Program-made: the position numbers and the translations under genes | In this document: piece after piece, positions 52,270-61,340 of the stretch | How positions within the stretch are numbered: the stretch's first letter is position 1 | Layout of the letters: each line of letters opens with the position of its first letter | The notes under the pieces: generated by a model | Told to the model about the DNA's origin: nothing | What the model saw: only the letters and a program-made list of their open reading frames with translations | Databases searched by the model: none | Assembly: GCA_947495055.1 (NCBI GenBank) | Contig: CANLXO010000010.1 | Coordinates: 1-64,000 of the forward strand | Reading direction: 5' to 3' | Source of the DNA: an uncultured Psychrobacter sp. | Lineage (GTDB): Bacteria > Pseudomonadota > Gammaproteobacteria > Pseudomonadales > Moraxellaceae | DNA length: 64,000 nt

Positions 52270-53376
52270 TTGACTGATTCCATGAGCCGCCGTATCAAGT
52301 TTGAATCGCTTACCCCAGCTCAGCTCAAAACTGTGCTCGGTGAATATAATAATCACATGAAATATATTCAAGAGCGCCTCGATATCAAGATCAGCCAGCG
52401 CCAAGGCGATTTTTGTCTAAGTGGCGATATCACCAATGTTGAGCGCGGCGAACGTATCATCTACAAAATGGTAGACGAAGCACAGAACTCAAAAGACATC
52501 ACTGCACAAGAGCTGCATCTTATTATTCAAGCCAGCATTTCACGTGATCAAGACATGGAAGACGAGAAGCAAGCCGCCAGAGCCGATGATGACGCTATGG
52601 ATGAAGACGATAGCGCTGATGAGTTCACGCCAATCAGTCTGCGCACGCGTAAAGGTCGAATCATTCCGCGCGGCGGCAATCAGCAGCGTTATGTCAAAAA
52701 CATTTTATCCTCTGATGTCTCATTTGGCATTGGGCCTGCGGGTACGGGTAAGACCTACCTTGCAGTCGCCTGTGCGGTCGACATGATTGAGCGTAACGAG
52801 ATTGAGCGTATCTTGCTTGTGCGTCCTGCGGTAGAGGCTGGCGAAAAGCTTGGGTTTTTGCCTGGCGATCTAACGCAAAAGATCGATCCTTATCTGCGTC
52901 CGCTTTATGATGCGTTATATGAGATGCTTGGCTTTGAAAAGGTTGGCAAGATGATTGAGCGGCAAGTCATTGAAGTCGCGCCGCTTGCCTATATGCGCGG
53001 TCGTACTTTGAATAACTCATTTGTAATCTTAGATGAGGCGCAAAACACCACGCCTGAGCAGATGAAGATGTTCTTGACACGTTTAGGTTTTGGCTCACGT
53101 GCGGTGATTACCGGCGATATTACCCAAGTTGATTTGCCGCGTGGTAGCAAGTCGGGTCTTGCGCAAGCGATGGATATCTTAAGCGGTATCGAAGAGATTC
53201 ATATCACTAAGTTTGACTCAAAAGACGTAGTACGCCATCAACTCGTGCAAAAGATTGTCGAAGCGTATGATGTATTCGATGATGAACAGTTTGAGCTACA
53301 AGAAAAGCGTAAGTTTGAGCGCATCAAAGAGCAAGAGCGCCGTCAGGCCATAACGGATGCAGCAGCTAAGTTATAA
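52270..53376 (+). CDS. ybeZ: PhoH-like ATPase (YbeZ)
   Basis: 368 residues. Starts at TTG 52270, with AAGGA seven bases upstream; an ATG at 52282 is the alternative. An N-terminal small RNA-binding-like domain (FESLTPAQLKTVLGEYNNHM, about 10-80) precedes an acidic linker and the PhoH ATPase domain: Walker A GIGPAGTGKTYLAVA near 156 and Walker B FVILDEAQNTTPEQM near 252. YbeZ works with YbeY, encoded next, in ribosomal RNA maturation. A terminator at 53432-53459 lies between the two genes. Confidence 0.9.
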   Translation: MTDSMSRRIKFESLTPAQLKTVLGEYNNHMKYIQERLDIKISQRQGDFCLSGDITNVERGERIIYKMVDEAQNSKDITAQELHLIIQASISRDQDMEDEKQAARADDDAMDEDDSADEFTPISLRTRKGRIIPRGGNQQRYVKNILSSDVSFGIGPAGTGKTYLAVACAVDMIERNEIERILLVRPAVEAGEKLGFLPGDLTQKIDPYLRPLYDALYEMLGFEKVGKMIERQVIEVAPLAYMRGRTLNNSFVILDEAQNTTPEQMKMFLTRLGFGSRAVITGDITQVDLPRGSKSGLAQAMDILSGIEEIHITKFDSKDVVRHQLVQKIVEAYDVFDDEQFELQEKRKFERIKEQERRQAITDAAAKL

Positions 53377-53431
53377 GTACTTAGGACATGGTCACTTAAG
53401 GCATGGGCACTATAAGTATAATTATCATTTC

Positions 53432-53459
53432 AAAACCGGACTTAGTGTTCGGTTTTTTT
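53432..53459 (+). terminator. intrinsic terminator after ybeZ
   Basis: AAAACCGGAC (53432-53441) pairs with GTTCGGTTTT (53447-53456), one mismatch, five-base loop, then a T run. It lies 30 bases before the ybeY ATG and may act as a partial terminator between the coupled genes. Confidence 0.7.
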
Positions 53460-53489
53460 GCATAACTTTTGTATAAGAAGGCTAATGTA

Positions 53490-54098
53490 ATGGACAAAAA
53501 CGATAGAGATGACATCAGTAGCGCTGATTCACACAGTGTTGATTTAGACAGTACCGATTTAGACATTAGCGCAGCCGAGAGTATAAATAGCGCTACTATA
53601 GAGAGCTTTTATAATCATGAAAATTTAATAGCCGTTATACTAGCAACGCTTGAGTATATAGATGAGCGCATTGCAAATGAACTCGTGCTGCCCTATTTTG
53701 CATATGTTGATAAGACAGTATGGCAAGATAAAATTAAATCAGTAGAGATCTATATCACAGATGAGCTCGAAGGACGCGCGCTAAATCTGGAGGCGCGAGA
53801 CAAAGATTATGCGACCAATATTTTGTCGTATCCCAGTGACTTGCCTGCCAGCATTATCAATCTAATGCCGATGCTACCCTTAGGCGAGCTGATTATTTGT
53901 CATGAGGTTATCGTGCGCGAAGCCGCCGAGCAAAATAAAAGCCTAACGCAGCACATCAGCCACTTGCTAGTACATGGCATCTTGCATTTACTAGGCTTTG
54001 ATCATGAAATCGGTCAAGCAGAGCAAGACGAGATGGAGCAGTTCGAGATTGAGATATTGGCAGGGTTAGGTATCCCTAACCCGTATTTGAAACAATGA
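53490..54098 (+). CDS. ybeY: endoribonuclease YbeY
   Basis: 202 residues from the ATG at 53490, with AAGAAGG eight bases upstream; a TTG at 53469 was rejected. The zinc-binding site HGILHLLGFDHE near residue 165 has all three His, and NILSYPSDLP is the substrate-side motif. The N-terminal 40 residues are acidic and Ser/Asp-rich, an extension beyond E. coli YbeY. The enzyme trims 16S rRNA 3' ends and takes part in ribosome quality control. It follows ybeZ as usual. Confidence 0.92.
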   Translation: MDKNDRDDISSADSHSVDLDSTDLDISAAESINSATIESFYNHENLIAVILATLEYIDERIANELVLPYFAYVDKTVWQDKIKSVEIYITDELEGRALNLEARDKDYATNILSYPSDLPASIINLMPMLPLGELIICHEVIVREAAEQNKSLTQHISHLLVHGILHLLGFDHEIGQAEQDEMEQFEIEILAGLGIPNPYLKQ

Positions 54099-54107
54099 TC
54101 AAAAGCT

Positions 54108-54983
54108 TTAATCTTTATTCATCGGAATCTTTTGGGATTGATCCATATTGGTTATCATTTGATCTAGACCTTTAATATGTACGCTACGCTGCGGGAACGG
54201 AATGTCGATTTTTTCACTGTCGAACACGGCTTTGAACTGCTCAAGTAGATCGCACTGCATCGACCACCAGTCCGCATTGGTTGTCCATACATTTAGAGTC
54301 AGATCAACTGAGTTGTCACCCAAATTAGTCACTCTTACGATAGGCTCAGGATCATCAAAAGCGACGGGGTTTTCTTTAGCCAATTTAAGTATTAAATCCT
54401 TGGCTCTTTTGATGTCTGCATCATAACCCACACCGATAGTGATATCGACGCGGCGATTGGGCAGCGCGGTGTAGTTGACGACTGCAGAGGTAGTGATATC
54501 GCCATTAGGGATAATGACGTCGTGGTTATTAATCGTAGTCAGGTGGGTATTGACCAAGGTAATCTCAGCGACTGTACCTGTGTAGCTGCTGATCTGTACA
54601 TAATCACCCTTAACAAAAGGCCGAAAAGTAACAATCATAATCCCCGCAGCGAAGTTTGACAGCTGATCTTTGAGTGATAGACCAATAGCGACTGCCGCAC
54701 CGCCCAAAATAGCGACTACAGAGGTGGTATGGACGCCCACTTCATTAAGCGCAGCCAAAATAACAATAACCAGTAAAATACCGTAAAGCAAACGACTTAA
54801 AAAGTTGGCAGCGGTAGTCTCTAAATGGCTACGCACCATCATACGATTGACAAAAGTAACTAGCTTTTTGGCAATCCAGCGCCCCACTACGAATATGAGA
54901 ATTGCAAAGGCAATTTTGATAACTACAGTGAGCGCATTATGTGTCAGTGCGGCAATATCGAAGGTAAATCCTAAAAATTCCAT
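54108..54983 (-). CDS. mscS: MscS-family mechanosensitive channel
   Basis: 291 residues. Three helices at the N-terminus, with the pore helix GAAVAIGLSLKDQLSNFAAGI near 92-112, then the beta domain (VEITLVNTHLTTINNHDVI-like stretch near 140) and the alpha/beta C-terminal domain. It opens under membrane tension to release solutes after hypo-osmotic shock. Length is close to E. coli MscS (286). It converges on ybeY with only nine bases between the stops. Confidence 0.9.
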   Translation of the reverse strand: MEFLGFTFDIAALTHNALTVVIKIAFAILIFVVGRWIAKKLVTFVNRMMVRSHLETTAANFLSRLLYGILLVIVILAALNEVGVHTTSVVAILGGAAVAIGLSLKDQLSNFAAGIMIVTFRPFVKGDYVQISSYTGTVAEITLVNTHLTTINNHDVIIPNGDITTSAVVNYTALPNRRVDITIGVGYDADIKRAKDLILKLAKENPVAFDDPEPIVRVTNLGDNSVDLTLNVWTTNADWWSMQCDLLEQFKAVFDSEKIDIPFPQRSVHIKGLDQMITNMDQSQKIPMNKD

Positions 54984-54995
54984 AAAAACTCTTTT

Positions 54996-55048
54996 AATGA
55001 TTTAATAGCTTAAATGCTGAATGATTTGATAGCTTATTTAATAGCTTA
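54996..55048. repeat. degenerate AT-rich direct repeats upstream of mscS
   Basis: AATGATTTAATAGCTTA (54996-55012) recurs as AATGATTTGATAGCTTA (55020-55036), and TTTAATAGCTTA follows directly. The repeats begin 13 bases upstream of the mscS ATG and fill most of its gap to the tonB-like gene. Confidence 0.75.
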
Positions 55049-55093
55049 ATAGTCTAATGGCTTAGCAGTACAATATCTTGATAGTTGAATACT

Positions 55094-56026
55094 TTAGTAC
55101 ACAACTTCGACACTGTCACTATAACGATAAGTACGAATCACCCGTAACTCTGGGATATCACGCATGTCCTTGGTAAATTTGCCAAAGGGCGCCGCCTTGC
55201 GCACAGACTGCTTTGCGCCTTCATCCAATATCCTCGACCCTGAACTCTCAAGTAAGCTGATGGCTTTGATTGTGCCATCATTATTGATAATAACCATCAA
55301 ACGTACGTCACCAGTAATGCTCTGAGCGCGTGCCTGCGCTGGATAATTGAGATTGCCAACGCGCTCTACGTACTCGCGAAAGGTATTGATATAATCAGCT
55401 GCCGCGCCCTTGGTCGTTGAGTTACTATCAATCGTAAGGGCTTTTGATTGAGTCGCATATATCTGCTGGCGCTGAGATAATTGCGTTTCAAGCGTCGCGA
55501 TCTGCTTACGTAGTCGCTCCTCTTGCACCAGCATATTATCTTGCGCTTGCTTGCTATCGTTGTCAGACTCAATACTCGCCTGGCGCCAGCTGAGCGTTGT
55601 GCGCAGGTAGCTCTCTTGATAACGCCGCTCACGGGCTTTACGCGGTAAGTTGATTACGTCCTGAGTTTGACTAATCTGTAGCGCAGACATAGAGCTAATA
55701 TGAGCGCTCTCTTGCCGAACCCTTTCTATGACTGTACCGCCACCCTTTTGGGAGCCATTAGCGATATAATTGGCCTCTTTATTCGGCGTCATATCATCTG
55801 TTAACACTTGAGCGACGTCTTGCATGACGGCGGCAGGATCCTGTCCTACCGAAAAACCAATACCGAAGATAATTAGCGCATGAATGCCAATTGCGATGAC
55901 AATAGCGACAGGTAGGCTGATATTTTTTTTAGGTGCTTTTGCAAAAAAGTGATCGCGATACAAGTCTTTATTACAGGTCACAAGAGATCTCAGCTTAAAC
56001 GGCGACAACAATCTGGTCGCTATCAT
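55094..56026 (-). CDS. TonB-like energy transducer
   Basis: About 310 residues. One N-terminal membrane helix (LPVAIVIAIGIHALIIFGIG) with a His, as in TonB's proton-responsive segment. A long Gln/Ser/Arg-rich periplasmic stretch with coiled-coil character (about 120-215) follows, then a TonB C-terminal domain (YPAQARAQSITGDVRLMVII, VIRTYRYS). It would carry proton-motive force to outer-membrane receptors. No exbB or exbD is adjacent. The start is uncertain: ATG 56026, TTG 56059 or GTG 55981, none with a strong ribosome site. Confidence 0.78.
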   Translation of the reverse strand: MIATRLLSPFKLRSLVTCNKDLYRDHFFAKAPKKNISLPVAIVIAIGIHALIIFGIGFSVGQDPAAVMQDVAQVLTDDMTPNKEANYIANGSQKGGGTVIERVRQESAHISSMSALQISQTQDVINLPRKARERRYQESYLRTTLSWRQASIESDNDSKQAQDNMLVQEERLRKQIATLETQLSQRQQIYATQSKALTIDSNSTTKGAAADYINTFREYVERVGNLNYPAQARAQSITGDVRLMVIINNDGTIKAISLLESSGSRILDEGAKQSVRKAAPFGKFTKDMRDIPELRVIRTYRYSDSVEVVY

Positions 56027-56148
56027 AACATGAGGGCTGATTAAACGGCTACACCCCAAGATGATGATAACTTTGCGCTGTTGTGTTTTTATTACTTTAT
56101 GAGCTGATTTGCTACAATGTCAGCCTATCGGTTTTGTAGTACCGCTCA

Positions 56149-56199
56149 ATGCTATATACTATTTTTAGCCACCAGCACATGCTATAAAGTATATAGCAT
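56149..56199. repeat. 12-bp inverted repeat upstream of the gene at 56254
   Basis: ATGCTATATACT (56149-56160) and AGTATATAGCAT (56188-56199) are perfect inverted copies separated by 27 bases, in the divergent region between the tonB-like gene and an unknown gene. The right arm also pairs with a nearer ATGCTATA (56179-56186). It may be an operator or a leader hairpin. Confidence 0.6.
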
Positions 56200-56253
56200 C
56201 ATGACTTTTGGATAAGACATCAGATATTATAATTAAGCACAAGGATAATCCGT

Positions 56254-57066
56254 TTGAGTAACTTTGATCGTTCAGACAAATTTGATCATTTCTTTGAAAA
56301 CATGGGTGATCGCTTTAGCGATTCATTCAGTGATGGCTGGAGCAATGTTACTCAAGCTATCAAAAATCTGTATAACAAAACCACTGACAAGATCGAAGAT
56401 GAATTGTCGATACCAGTAGCGCAGCAGTATGTTAACGATGCGCTGCAAAAGTTTGTCACTGACAATGTGGGCGCGATATTAGAGATCAGAGTCGAGCTGC
56501 ATGAGGATTGGTTTCGTCTGTTTTGTACGGTCAACGCCGCAGGGATTTATGCTGAGGTCGCAAGTAACTTTAGCTTAGTGCATGTCCAGCTCGATCGTAA
56601 CGTTCAGCGTTTTGTCTTTGGTCAGCTCACTTATACTGATGTACTCAATTTACGCTGTGAGTCCTTTATGAAACGTCAAGGCGTCAAACTGGCTATCTGG
56701 TTTTATCACAGCGTCCTCAAAAAAGACCCGTTAGGGTTTATCTTGTCTTATATCAATATTGCCCGTGCCAAAGACGAGATTATCTACCTAGATATCAATC
56801 GCTGGCTTAAAAAGAACCAAAAAATCATGAGCACTCTACGTAAGGTGCAAGTCAACTATGGCGAGGTCGAAGAAGAACAGCTGGTGCTAAAGACTCAAGT
56901 CAACTATCGTGATTTGCTCGGCGGCAGTAGCGGCGAGGATATTATTAATGACAACGATAAAAATAATGATATAGCTGACGACTACTATGGTACAGGCGGT
57001 GAACCTGAGCTGATGAAAGGTCCGATTCACCCTGTAGAGGATGCCACTGAACCTAGCAACGTGTAG
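56254..57066 (+). CDS. unknown conserved-looking soluble protein
   Basis: 270 residues starting at TTG, with AAGGATAA about seven bases upstream, the same kind of start as ybeZ. The N-terminus is rich in Asp and Phe (FDRSDKFDHFFENMGDRFSD). A central mixed domain (about 50-215) contains IRVELHEDWFRLFCTVNAAG and IIYLDINRWLKKN. The C-terminal 60 residues are acidic and look disordered. No signal peptide or membrane segment. Monocistronic with a strong terminator. Not recognised. Confidence 0.72.
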   Translation: MSNFDRSDKFDHFFENMGDRFSDSFSDGWSNVTQAIKNLYNKTTDKIEDELSIPVAQQYVNDALQKFVTDNVGAILEIRVELHEDWFRLFCTVNAAGIYAEVASNFSLVHVQLDRNVQRFVFGQLTYTDVLNLRCESFMKRQGVKLAIWFYHSVLKKDPLGFILSYINIARAKDEIIYLDINRWLKKNQKIMSTLRKVQVNYGEVEEEQLVLKTQVNYRDLLGGSSGEDIINDNDKNNDIADDYYGTGGEPELMKGPIHPVEDATEPSNV

Positions 57067-57084
57067 ACAGAGTTATCTCGAAAG

Positions 57085-57126
57085 AAAAAAAAGACGGATT
57101 AGCGATTGGCTAGTCCGTCTTTTTTT
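57085..57126. terminator. bidirectional terminator
   Basis: GACGGATTAG (57093-57102) pairs with CTAGTCCGTC (57110-57119), one wobble, with a seven-base loop, flanked by an A run on the left and a T run on the right. It serves the unknown gene (plus) and fpr (minus). Confidence 0.85.
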
Positions 57127-57162
57127 GACTTGAGGTTTAGAGCATACATTTTAAACCCCAAA

Positions 57163-57984
57163 TTACCAGTAGTTTTCTACCGCGATATTTCCCTCGCCGC
57201 GCCGATTCATCACCAGCCCCAAGCTCTTAAGCGTCTCTTTGGTATCCTCAACCATATCAGGATTGCCGCACAGCATAATGTGCGTACTATCAATATCGAG
57301 CGCAATACCTGCCCGCTTCTGCAAAGTGCCGTCCGTGAGCAGTTTAGGTAATCGATCACTTAGTGCACCCTCAACTTCTTCGCGAGTCACAATAGGGATA
57401 AAGGTAAGGGTTGCAGGATTATCGACGAGCGCGCCAAAGTCCTCTTGCAAGCGCTCAATCTGCTCAACATAAGCGAGCTCATCAAGGCTGCGGGCACTGT
57501 AAGCTAAGACAATGTGCTCGTAATCCTGCCACGTTTGTAAGTCCTGTAACATCGACAAAAACGGCGCAAGTCCTGTTCCTGTCGCCAGCAACCACAGATC
57601 TTTTGGATCAGGCTTTTGGTAGCGAGCTAATGTCAAAAACCCAAACGGCGTGGTGTTCAGTAGTAGCTCGTCGCCCACTTGCAAATACTGAAGCTGGGAG
57701 GTAAACGCACCATCAGCGATAACGATAGAGAAAAACTCTAACACCTCATCAAAGGGCGATGACACAATGGAGTAAGCACGAAAGATGTCCTCATCAGGCG
57801 CAGTCTCTTTGGTTTGGCTATCTGCGTGCTTGTAGTGCTTTAACTGGCTAGGATTGACGCCCAAGCGTACAAATTGCCCTGCGGTAAATTTAAAGCTATC
57901 AGGACGACTAACGGTAAAGCTAAATAGATTAGGTGTCCAAGTGGTCTTACTTAATACTTTAACCGTTTGAATATTATCACTCAT
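57163..57984 (-). CDS. fpr: ferredoxin/flavodoxin-NADP+ reductase
   Basis: 273 residues. FAD-binding FRAYSIVSSPFDE near residue 70, NADP-binding LATGTGLAPFLSML near 132, CGNPDMVEDTKETL near 235 and the aromatic C-terminus ENYW typical of the bacterial Fpr subclass. It passes electrons between NADPH and ferredoxin or flavodoxin and supports iron-sulfur and oxidative-stress functions. An insertion of about 15 residues after residue 45 (HYKHADSQTKETAPDED) lengthens it relative to E. coli Fpr. Confidence 0.9.
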   Translation of the reverse strand: MSDNIQTVKVLSKTTWTPNLFSFTVSRPDSFKFTAGQFVRLGVNPSQLKHYKHADSQTKETAPDEDIFRAYSIVSSPFDEVLEFFSIVIADGAFTSQLQYLQVGDELLLNTTPFGFLTLARYQKPDPKDLWLLATGTGLAPFLSMLQDLQTWQDYEHIVLAYSARSLDELAYVEQIERLQEDFGALVDNPATLTFIPIVTREEVEGALSDRLPKLLTDGTLQKRAGIALDIDSTHIMLCGNPDMVEDTKETLKSLGLVMNRRGEGNIAVENYW

Positions 57985-58048
57985 AACTTAGGCCTCTTAT
58001 AGATTTTGTTTTTTAGATGCTAATAGCACTGCTGCACTGCTGACCAAT

Positions 58049-58090
58049 TTAAATAACTTAATTTTAAATAACTTAATTTTATATAACTTA
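58049..58090. repeat. 15-bp tandem repeat, 2.8 copies
   Basis: TTAAATAACTTAATT stands twice and then in a partial, slightly changed third copy. It lies in the 247-base gap between nuoN and fpr. A short minus-strand open frame through it is an artefact of the repeat. Confidence 0.88.
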
Positions 58091-58231
58091 AGTATAGGTA
58101 TGGCTCTTAATTGTAGATAATCAATAGCAAAAAAGTGCGCCAAGCTTAACATAAACTTAGCGCACCTTATTCTTTCGATATCATTATCAGTAAGGAGTAC
58201 GGTTACTTTGTACTGTTTACTATTTGCGCTT

Positions 58232-59710
58232 TTACCAAACGCGCGCCAGACTTGCCCATTCAATCATACTGTTCGGTAGTATCCCGAAAAAGAGAATAGC
58301 TAAAGTTACGCCAATGACCATAATACCACCAGTACGCAAGCCCCACTGTCCAGAGACATCGAATTCTACGTAAGCCTTTGGACGCTTAAATAGCGTTAAC
58401 ATCACGCGCAGATAATAGAACAGACCGATTGAGCTACCTAAGATAATCATTGCCGCCAAGAACCAATTGGTACCTTGTACTGCGGCAAGTACTGCGAACA
58501 GCTTAGTGATAAAGCCTGCCGTCAGCGGAATACCAGCGAGCGATAACATCATAATCGTCATGACTGCAGTCAACACTGGGCGACGCCAAAACAGCCCCTG
58601 ATAGTGCACTAACTCGTCCGCCTCCCCTGATAATCTGTAAGGGCTTGACATCAAAGTCACCACACCAAAAGCACCAATAGAGGTAAAGGCATATACCGCC
58701 ATATACATGCTAGAGATGCTATCAGCGCCCGCGCCGAGGCTCACAATAACGATCAGCACATAACCCATGTGCGCGATAGAAGAATAACCGAGCAGACGCT
58801 TAAGGTTCGTCTGACGTACCGCGAGCAAGTTACCGACCAAGATAGATAAAGTCGCCATCACCATCAACAGCATCTGTACAGAGGGCAAAGCTAGCAATGA
58901 GGTATCAATTAAGAACCGCACCGCTAATGCCATCATCGCCACTTTAGAGACTGACGCCAGATAAGTGGCGATAGGAGCAGGCGCGCCTTCATAGACATCA
59001 GGCGTCCACGCATGAAAGGGCGCCGCTGATAATTTAAAGGCGATACCGAACATCATCATGGCAACGCCAAGTATCAATAGGGGCGACTCAAAAGAGCCTG
59101 CCAGCATAATACTAATAGACTTAAATCCTAGCGAGCCTACCTGCGCGTATATAAACGCCATACCCATGAGCAAAGTCGCTGAGGCCGCCGCTGATAACAC
59201 CAGATACTTAAGCCCTGACTCCAGAGATTTCTCACGCAAGAACGTATAAGCGAGCAAGCCATATAGCGGTACTGATAACAGCTCTAAGCTCATAAAGAAC
59301 GCCGCTAAATGCTGCGCACAGACCATAAGTAGCGCGCCCACAGTCGACAGTAAAATGAGCATGTATAGCTCTTCTTTATTGTCTTTTAAATTGGCAAGAT
59401 AAGCATAAGATAGCGTACAACAAGCCAGTGCGCAGACCAGAATAATCATCATGTTGAACTGCGCAAAGTTGTCCACGACAAAGAGCTGCTCAGCAGTAGG
59501 CAGTAAGGCTCCGCGCTCAATCATGCCCAGCATCTGACCGATTAAGGTAAATAATGCAATGTTTAATCCGACAACGGTAATAGTGCCTGTGATCGTGTGT
59601 GAGCGCTTGATCGTAATGGCGATCATTACTAGTAGCACCGTAATCACCACGATAATAATAGGCGCATAAGGCATCAGCCCCATCAAATCATTCATCATAA
59701 AATCATTCAT
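58232..59710 (-). CDS. nuoN: NADH-quinone oxidoreductase subunit N
   Basis: 492 residues, about 14 helices, antiporter-like proton-pumping subunit of complex I. Conserved stretches are LELLSVPLYGLLAY near 142, SAAPFHAWTPDVYEGAP near 230 and LLGYSSIAHMGYVLI near 305, with the Lys and Glu residues of the proton channel. It is the last gene of the nuo operon, four bases after nuoM, and is followed by an AT-rich repeat region. Confidence 0.95.
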   Translation of the reverse strand: MNDFMMNDLMGLMPYAPIIIVVITVLLVMIAITIKRSHTITGTITVVGLNIALFTLIGQMLGMIERGALLPTAEQLFVVDNFAQFNMMIILVCALACCTLSYAYLANLKDNKEELYMLILLSTVGALLMVCAQHLAAFFMSLELLSVPLYGLLAYTFLREKSLESGLKYLVLSAAASATLLMGMAFIYAQVGSLGFKSISIMLAGSFESPLLILGVAMMMFGIAFKLSAAPFHAWTPDVYEGAPAPIATYLASVSKVAMMALAVRFLIDTSLLALPSVQMLLMVMATLSILVGNLLAVRQTNLKRLLGYSSIAHMGYVLIVIVSLGAGADSISSMYMAVYAFTSIGAFGVVTLMSSPYRLSGEADELVHYQGLFWRRPVLTAVMTIMMLSLAGIPLTAGFITKLFAVLAAVQGTNWFLAAMIILGSSIGLFYYLRVMLTLFKRPKAYVEFDVSGQWGLRTGGIMVIGVTLAILFFGILPNSMIEWASLARVW

Positions 59711-59713
59711 GAC

Positions 59714-61339
59714 TTAACGTGCCTCCATTGCATCAAGTGATTGCAACACATCTGCTTGTGACACTTCACTATAAATATAAGCGTTATTGATCCACTGCAT
59801 AGAGTGGCTTGAGGTATCGAGAATCGGCTGCGGATACAGTCCCAGCCAGACCAGACCCACTGCTAATACCAGCAGCAGTGAAATCTCGCGGCGACCCAAA
59901 TCCTTTAGCGGACGCTCGGGCAGTCCATGTGAGCGCGTCTCATGTAAGGCAACTTCTTTGGTATTATTAGCGCCAAATAAGGCACGATAAATCAAGATAA
60001 GTGAGTACAATCCTGCCAGCACTAAGCTAAACGTCGCGAGTACCACAAACACTGGATACTGAGCAAAAGCACCGAACAAGATCATAAACTCGCCGATGAA
60101 GTTACCCGTACCTGGGATACCCAGTAGCGCGGCACAAAAGAACATCAAGATCGGCGCATAATAGCGGAACTGTCCCCACATACCGCCCATCACGGTCAGA
60201 TCACGCGTATGCAAACGCTCATAGAGCTGTCCTGCCATAATAAAGAGAGCCGCCGAGCTCAAACCGTGCGCGAGCATCTGAATCATCAGTCCTTGTAAGC
60301 TAAGTAGCGTACCTGCGTAAATGGCTAACACAACAAAGCCCATGTGCGAGATACTCGTATAAGCAAGCAAACGCTTCATATCAGTTTGCATAAACGCAAG
60401 CCACGCGCCATAAAAGATACCTATCGTACCCAAAGTCATCGCTATTGGCGCAAACTCTTGCGAAGCGGCTGGAAACAGCGGTAAAACAAAACGAATCAAA
60501 CCGTAAGCGGCGGTCTTAATCAGTACCCCAGCCAAATCCACCGAACCTGCAGTTGGCGCCTGCGCATGCGCATCAGGTAACCAGCCATGAAAAGGCATAA
60601 TAGGCAGCTTGACCGCAAAGCCAATGAAGAAGCAGAGCATGATCGGATATTCCCAGCCACCAAGGTTAGTGCCGAGCAGATCATTGTAATTAAAGCTGAC
60701 CACACCGCTTTGCGCGTAACTGATAATCACCAGTACCAAGATACCAATGAGCATAATAAGCCCAGAGGCTTGGGTATAGATAAAGAACTTGGTCGCCGCA
60801 TATTCTTTGGTTTTTCCCACGACATCATGACCCCAAATAGCGATCAAGAAATAGATTGGAACGAGCATCATCTCCCAAAAGAAGAAGAATAAGAACAGAT
60901 CAATGGCCAAGAATACTCCGATGACCCCGCCCAAACTCCATAGCAAATTCAGATGGAAGAACCCAACGCGGCGCTGAATCTCATTCCAAGAACAAGCAAC
61001 TGCCGCAACCCCTAACAAGCCTGTCAGCGCAATCATCAGTAGCGACATACCATCCATCGCAAGATGAAAACTGATACCGAAGCTCGGTATCCAAGGCACA
61101 CTAAATTCAGCCATCCAAGGCACTGCCGATTGCGGCGCGATGACCTGCTTACTCATACCGCTAAAGTCGCCATATTGCCAGAGTACTAACGACAATAAAA
61201 AGGTCAGCGTCATACCTATCAGAGCAATCCAGCGCGGCAAACGTTTATTGAAACGCTCAACCAACCAGCACAGCAAGCCTGCTATAAAAGGTATTGCAAT
61301 CAGCGCCGGTAGCATCCACGTTTGTTGTAACTCAATCAT
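59714..61339 (-). CDS. nuoM: NADH-quinone oxidoreductase subunit M
   Basis: 541 residues, about 14 helices. Motifs: FFWEMMLVPIYFLIAIWG near 152 with the conserved Glu, KLPIMPFHGWLPDAHAQAP near 238, and LLAYTSISHMGFVVLAIY near 330. Antiporter-like proton pump of the complex I membrane arm. Adjacent to nuoL by two bases and nuoN by four. Nothing unusual beyond a soluble loop near 470-490 (ETRSHGLPERPLKD). Confidence 0.95.
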   Translation of the reverse strand: MIELQQTWMLPALIAIPFIAGLLCWLVERFNKRLPRWIALIGMTLTFLLSLVLWQYGDFSGMSKQVIAPQSAVPWMAEFSVPWIPSFGISFHLAMDGMSLLMIALTGLLGVAAVACSWNEIQRRVGFFHLNLLWSLGGVIGVFLAIDLFLFFFFWEMMLVPIYFLIAIWGHDVVGKTKEYAATKFFIYTQASGLIMLIGILVLVIISYAQSGVVSFNYNDLLGTNLGGWEYPIMLCFFIGFAVKLPIMPFHGWLPDAHAQAPTAGSVDLAGVLIKTAAYGLIRFVLPLFPAASQEFAPIAMTLGTIGIFYGAWLAFMQTDMKRLLAYTSISHMGFVVLAIYAGTLLSLQGLMIQMLAHGLSSAALFIMAGQLYERLHTRDLTVMGGMWGQFRYYAPILMFFCAALLGIPGTGNFIGEFMILFGAFAQYPVFVVLATFSLVLAGLYSLILIYRALFGANNTKEVALHETRSHGLPERPLKDLGRREISLLLVLAVGLVWLGLYPQPILDTSSHSMQWINNAYIYSEVSQADVLQSLDAMEAR

Positions 61340-61340
61340 C

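Noticed and set aside
57997..58263. 88-residue minus-strand open frame between nuoN and fpr
   Set aside because: Runs through the 15-bp tandem repeat (IKLFKIKLFK), overlaps the nuoN end, and has no ribosome site.
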